Positions 60,432-64,000 of a stretch of DNA of 64,000 nt are shown one piece after another. The translations under genes and the position numbers were made by a program. Position 1 is the first letter of the stretch. Every line of letters begins with the position of its first letter. Origin of the DNA: Thalassospira marina (GTDB lineage Bacteria > Pseudomonadota > Alphaproteobacteria > Rhodospirillales > Thalassospiraceae); assembly GCF_002844375.1 (NCBI RefSeq), contig NZ_CP024199.1, positions 1,500,001-1,564,000 on the forward strand, read 5' to 3'. Below the pieces are notes generated by a model, which saw only the letters and a program-made list of their open reading frames with translations, did no database searches and was not told the origin of the DNA.

Positions 60432-60464
60432 AAAAAAAACCCCAGCCACACAAGGGGCCGGGGT
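60432..60464 (-). terminator. Orphan minus-strand terminator upstream of ilvD
   Basis: On the minus strand ACCCCGGCC and GGCTGGGGT pair with one mismatch around an 8-base loop, followed by a run of eight T. No annotated minus-strand gene lies upstream of it within the window, which suggests a short separate transcript. Confidence 0.75.
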
Positions 60465-60538
60465 GAGAATGGGAGTGGGAGAATCGCCTGGCGGCGATAA
60501 TCGAATATTAAAATATTCTTTACCTCGCGGTGCGTCTC

Positions 60539-60592
60539 CTATTCATTCGATTGATCGAATGGGTCTTTGGGATAGGGTTTTAATGTGAACAT
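60539..60592 (-). CDS. Possible 17-residue small protein
   Basis: An ATG at 60592 opens a frame encoding MFTLKPYPKDPFDQSNE, ending at TAG 60539-60541. AGGGG lies only 2 bases before the ATG, closer than usual. An intrinsic terminator follows about 75 bases after the stop. The peptide is polar, with no membrane segment. Its coding sequence contains the palindrome at 60544-60561, so it could equally be part of a non-coding structured RNA. Confidence 0.3.
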   Translation of the reverse strand: MFTLKPYPKDPFDQSNE

Positions 60593-60779
60593 GACCCCTA
60601 AGATCAGTACACTTTTCGTGTTGTCATCCCCATGCAGCAGGCATTCGAGCCTGTTGTGGGTATAAAAATACGCGCATGGCAGGCTTGTCGTAATTTTCGG
60701 GCAAAAAACTGTAAATGCACGCCAAGTATGTGCTAGAACGCGAGTTCAAAAATATTACGTATAAAGAGAGGTTCGACCC

Positions 60780-62633
60780 ATGCCGGAATATCGGTCCCGT
60801 ACAACCACCCATGGTCGCAATATGGCCGGTGCGCGCGGCCTTTGGCGCGCCACTGGCATGAAGGATGAGGACTTTGACAAGCCGATCATCGCGGTGGTCA
60901 ACAGTTTCACGCAGTTTGTACCCGGTCACGTCCATTTAAAGGACCTTGGCCAGATGGTTGCGCGTGAAATTGAAGCCGCAGGCGGTGTTGCAAAAGAATT
61001 CAACACCATTGCGGTTGATGACGGTATTGCGATGGGCCATGACGGCATGCTTTACAGCCTGCCTTCACGCGAAATTATCGCGGATTCGGTTGAATATATG
61101 GTCAATGCCCATTGCGCCGATGCCATGGTTTGCATTTCCAACTGCGACAAAATCACCCCGGGTATGCTGATGGCTGCAATGCGCCTTAACATTCCGTGTG
61201 TGTTTGTTTCCGGTGGCCCGATGGAAGCTGGCAAGGTGACCATTGAAGGCAAGGAACGCCACCTTGACCTGGTTGACGCCATGGTCGAAGCCGCAGACCC
61301 GAAAATCTCGGATGAGCAGGTTGCCGTTGTTGAACGTTCGGCCTGTCCGACCTGTGGGTCGTGTTCGGGCATGTTTACTGCCAACTCGATGAACTGCCTT
61401 GCCGAAGCCCTTGGTTTGGCATTGCCGGGCAATGGTTCGGTGCTGGCAACGCATGCGGCACGTCAGGAACTGTTCCTGGAAGCTGCGCGCACATCGGTTC
61501 GTCTGGCACGTCGTTACTACGAAGAAGATGATATCACCGCCACCCCGCGCGGTATTGCCACCTTCAAGGCGTTTGAAAACGCCATGGCCCTTGATATCGC
61601 CATGGGTGGTTCGACCAATACGGTTCTGCATCTTCTGGCAATTGCCCGTGAAGCCGAGCTGGACTTCACCATGTCCGACATGGACCGCCTGTCACGCCAG
61701 ATCCCGCATCTGTCCAAAGTCGCCCCGTCGCATCCGATTTATCACATGGAAGACGTCCATCGTGCGGGCGGTATCATGCGTATTCTGGGTGAACTCGATC
61801 GTGGTGGATTGCTGCATACCGATGTTGCCACGGTTCATACAAAAACCATGGCTGATGCCCTTGAAAAATGGGACATCAAGCGGACCACGGATGAGAAGGT
61901 GCACAAATTCTACCGTGCGATGCCCGGTGGTGTACCGACCCAGACGGCGTTTAGCCAGGAACGGTACTGGGATGATCTTGATCTTGATGAAAAAGAAGGC
62001 TGCATTCGCGATGTCGAACATGCCTATAGTCAGGACGGTGGTCTTGCGGTTCTGTTTGGCAATATGGCGATCAATGGCTGTATCGTTAAAACAGCCGGTG
62101 TTGATGCTTCAATCCTGAAATTCACAGGTCCGGCGGTGATTTGCGAAAGCCAGGACGAAGCCGTTGCCAAGGTTCTGGGCGGTGAAGTCAAGGAAGGCGA
62201 CGTTGTGGTCATTCGTTATGAAGGACCCAAAGGTGGCCCGGGCATGCAGGAAATGCTGTATCCGACCAGCTATCTGAAATCCATGGGCCTGGGCAAGGCC
62301 TGTGCGTTGATCACGGATGGCCGTTTTTCGGGCGGTACTTCGGGCCTGTCGATTGGTCACGTATCGCCTGAAGCTGCTGCTGGTGGTGATATTGCGCTGG
62401 TTGAGCCGGGCGACATCATCGAGATCGATATTCCCAATCGCACCATTCAGATTGCAATTGACGATGCCGAAATGGCCGCCCGTCGTGAAGCAATGGAAGC
62501 CAAAGGTGCGGCTGCCTGGAAGCCTGCCAAACCGCGCAAGCGCAAGGTGACAACGGCCCTTCGTGCCTATGCGGCACTGGCAACCAGTGCCGATAAGGGT
62601 GCCGTTCGTGACGTGACGCAGGTTGAATTCTGA
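60780..62633 (+). CDS. ilvD: Dihydroxy-acid dehydratase
   Basis: A 617-residue iron-sulfur enzyme of branched-chain amino acid and pantothenate synthesis that dehydrates 2,3-dihydroxy-isovalerate and related acids. Cluster cysteines lie in CISNCDKITPGML and CPTCGSCSGMFTANSMNCL. The C-terminal half has TDGRFSGGTSGLSIGHVSPEA. The length is standard for the long form. AGAGAGG precedes the ATG. No other ilv genes are in the window, and I see no leucine/valine-rich leader peptide with an attenuator on the plus strand. Confidence 0.96.
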   Translation: MPEYRSRTTTHGRNMAGARGLWRATGMKDEDFDKPIIAVVNSFTQFVPGHVHLKDLGQMVAREIEAAGGVAKEFNTIAVDDGIAMGHDGMLYSLPSREIIADSVEYMVNAHCADAMVCISNCDKITPGMLMAAMRLNIPCVFVSGGPMEAGKVTIEGKERHLDLVDAMVEAADPKISDEQVAVVERSACPTCGSCSGMFTANSMNCLAEALGLALPGNGSVLATHAARQELFLEAARTSVRLARRYYEEDDITATPRGIATFKAFENAMALDIAMGGSTNTVLHLLAIAREAELDFTMSDMDRLSRQIPHLSKVAPSHPIYHMEDVHRAGGIMRILGELDRGGLLHTDVATVHTKTMADALEKWDIKRTTDEKVHKFYRAMPGGVPTQTAFSQERYWDDLDLDEKEGCIRDVEHAYSQDGGLAVLFGNMAINGCIVKTAGVDASILKFTGPAVICESQDEAVAKVLGGEVKEGDVVVIRYEGPKGGPGMQEMLYPTSYLKSMGLGKACALITDGRFSGGTSGLSIGHVSPEAAAGGDIALVEPGDIIEIDIPNRTIQIAIDDAEMAARREAMEAKGAAAWKPAKPRKRKVTTALRAYAALATSADKGAVRDVTQVEF

Positions 62634-62678
62634 TCAGGCCAAACGATACACCTGATCTGATCCTGGATATTTAAAATT

Positions 62679-62719
62679 AAAACCACCCGCAGCCATCATG
62701 TTGCGGGTGGTTTTGTTTT
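62679..62719 (+). terminator. Intrinsic terminator after ilvD
   Basis: AAAACCACCCGCA and TGCGGGTGGTTTT form a perfect 13-bp stem around a 10-base loop, followed by GTTTTG. Confidence 0.9.
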
Positions 62720-62745
62720 GGGATGACTGCCTGTCTGGTACGAGG

Positions 62746-62792
62746 ACAAAAAAGAACCCCCGCCACAAAATTGCGGCGGGGGTCTTTTTTGT
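62746..62792. terminator. Bidirectional terminator between ilvD and ald
   Basis: ACAAAAAAGAACCCCCGCC and GGCGGGGGTCTTTTTTGT pair almost perfectly, with T runs on both strands. On the minus strand it ends the alanine dehydrogenase transcript, and on the plus strand it backs up the ilvD terminator. Confidence 0.9.
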
Positions 62793-62836
62793 GCGAGGCG
62801 GGAGATATGGGCGTTAATCACCCGGTCTGCAACTGA

Positions 62837-63952
62837 TCAGGCAATTGCCTTTTCGACCGGCAGGTGGTCATAGCCCAATTCGCGGGCAACGGCTTCATAG
62901 GTGATGCGGCCATTATGCACGTTCAGGCCGGCAGCAAGATGTGCATCGTCCTGGCAGGCCTTTTTCCAGCCCTTGTCGGCCAGTGCCAGCATGAAGGGCA
63001 GGGTGGCATTATTCAGCGCGAAGGTCGATGTACGGGCAACGGCGCCGGGCATATTGGCAACGCAATAATGCACCACATCATCGACAATATAAATCGGGTC
63101 GGCATGGGTGGTTGCCTTGGATGTTTCAAAGCAGCCGCCCTGGTCAATGGCGACGTCAACAATCACCGAACCCGGCTTCATTTTTGCAAGCTGTTCACGG
63201 CGGATCAGTTTCGGTGCGGCGGCACCGGGGATCAGCACGGCACCAACAACCATGTCAGCGTCGTAAACCAGGCTTTCGGTATCGTCGATGGTGGCATATT
63301 GCGTTTTGATGCGCGGGCCAAAAACATCGTCAAGGTAGGTCAGGCGTTTGATGTTTTTATCAAGGATGGTGACATCTGCGCCCATGCCAGCCGCAATACG
63401 CGCGGCATTGGTGCCAACAACGCCACCCCCGATGACAACGACCTTGGCAGGCGATACGCCCGGCACACCGCCCAGCAGCATCCCACGGCCGCCATTGGCC
63501 TTTTGAAGGGCGGCTGCACCCACCTGGGGGGCCATGCGCCCGGCGACTTCGGACATCGGTGCAAGCAGCGGCAGGCCGCCATTACGGTCTGTCACGGTTT
63601 CATAGGCAATCGCCGTTACGCCGGATTTGATCAGGCCTTCGGTCTGGGCGGGGTCCGGTGCCAGATGCAGATAGGTAAACAGAAGCTGGCCTTCGCGCAG
63701 TTGTTCATATTCAACTTTCTGCGGTTCTTTGACCTTCACCACCATTTCGGCAGTGGCAAAAATTTCGGCGGCACTATCAACGATGGATGCGCCAGCAGCC
63801 TGATAGTCGGCATCGCTGCAGCCAATACCGTTACCGGCATTGGTCTCAATGATCACCTTGTGACCATGGGCAACGGCTTCGCGAACGGAAGACGGCGTCA
63901 TACCGACGCGATATTCGTGGTTTTTGATCTCTCTTGGTACACCGATCAGCAT
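62837..63952 (-). CDS. ald: Alanine dehydrogenase
   Basis: A 371-residue NAD-dependent enzyme that interconverts alanine with pyruvate and ammonia. The N-terminus MLIGVPREIKNHEYRVGMTP, the catalytic region with VKVKEPQKVEY and LFTYLHLAPD (active-site Lys and His), and the Rossmann motif VVVIGGGVVGTNAARIA are all typical. The C-terminal half has VDVAIDQGGCFETSKATTH. GGGAGGTC lies 8 bases before the ATG. In many bacteria it supports growth on alanine or cell wall turnover products. It is convergent with ilvD. Confidence 0.97.
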   Translation of the reverse strand: MLIGVPREIKNHEYRVGMTPSSVREAVAHGHKVIIETNAGNGIGCSDADYQAAGASIVDSAAEIFATAEMVVKVKEPQKVEYEQLREGQLLFTYLHLAPDPAQTEGLIKSGVTAIAYETVTDRNGGLPLLAPMSEVAGRMAPQVGAAALQKANGGRGMLLGGVPGVSPAKVVVIGGGVVGTNAARIAAGMGADVTILDKNIKRLTYLDDVFGPRIKTQYATIDDTESLVYDADMVVGAVLIPGAAAPKLIRREQLAKMKPGSVIVDVAIDQGGCFETSKATTHADPIYIVDDVVHYCVANMPGAVARTSTFALNNATLPFMLALADKGWKKACQDDAHLAAGLNVHNGRITYEAVARELGYDHLPVEKAIA

Positions 63953-64000
63953 GGTGTGACCTCCCGGATTTGGGGTGGCGGTTGGGCTTTTTGCCCGGCT

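Larger units (their letters stand above)
60161..60779. other. Intergenic region upstream of ilvD
   Basis: About 620 bases between divergent genes. It holds a minus-strand terminator at 60432-60464, two palindromes, GAATATTAAAATATTC at 60503-60518 and CATTCGATTGATCGAATG at 60544-60561, and a 17-codon minus-strand open frame at 60539-60592. The ilvD leader lies at the right end, with AGAGAGG 6 bases before its start codon. Confidence 0.6.

Noticed and set aside
60338..60468. Leader peptide and attenuator for ilvD on the plus strand
   Set aside because: A short frame ending GLLLG exists, but the hairpin that follows has its T run on the minus strand only, so it cannot attenuate plus-strand transcription.
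1..64000. CRISPR arrays, tRNA or rRNA genes, prophage or complete insertion sequences
   Set aside because: I saw no regularly spaced repeats, no cloverleaf with a CCA-type end, and no integrase or transposase frame anywhere in the window.

Overview
The window looks like a chromosomal segment of a free-living, flagellated alphaproteobacterium, most likely Rhodospirillales and possibly Thalassospira. This is inferred from gene order and protein character; no search was run. Supporting signs are the zapA / 6S RNA / TIGR00282 phosphoesterase neighbourhood, the yebC-ruvCAB-ybgC-tolQRAB-pal-ybgF-tilS-ftsH-folP ... glmM backbone, a Cox11 (CtaG) copper chaperone, and one promoter that matches the alphaproteobacterial general stress sigma factor EcfG. 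I see no tRNA, rRNA, CRISPR array, prophage or complete insertion sequence.

Layout. 1-5 kb: the start of a large indolepyruvate ferredoxin oxidoreductase (cut by the window edge), a VOC protein, a BenE transporter, a glycine-rich stress protein behind an EcfG-type promoter, and a DUF2628 membrane protein in AT-rich DNA. 5-9 kb: a three-gene envelope operon, OmpA-like / MotA-TolQ-ExbB-like / OmpA-like. 9-15.7 kb: suhB and efp, an MFS transporter with a LysR regulator, thiE with a small unknown gene, and gap. 15.8-17.8 kb: tkt. 18-19.9 kb: a DUF4164 coiled-coil protein, zapA, a probable 6S RNA and a TIGR00282 phosphoesterase.

19.9-33.2 kb is an accessory block that separates the TIGR00282 gene from yebC, genes that are often adjacent in relatives. 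It holds an AraC regulator, an Nramp transporter, a 264-bp branched palindromic element, cox11 with a PCu(A)C-like gene, and three paralogous chemoreceptor genes.

33.2-47.5 kb is core genome: yebC, the Holliday-junction genes ruvCAB, the Tol-Pal envelope system, tilS, ftsH and folP. 47.8-52.8 kb is a second accessory block between folP and glmM: an OmpR-type response regulator convergent with two tandem 7TMR-DISM histidine kinases. 53.1-64 kb carries glmM, thiD, a DinB-fold protein with a small exported protein, an AEC transporter, a GmhB-like HAD phosphatase, a TPR/OGT-type glycosyltransferase, ilvD and alanine dehydrogenase. A possible small minus-strand transcript lies upstream of ilvD.

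Themes are cell-envelope force transduction (Tol-Pal plus a second MotA/OmpA-type motor), sensing (three chemoreceptors, two membrane kinases), and central or cofactor metabolism. The least explained items are the MotA/OmpA/OmpA operon, the branched palindrome, the kinase pair and the minus-strand transcript near ilvD.
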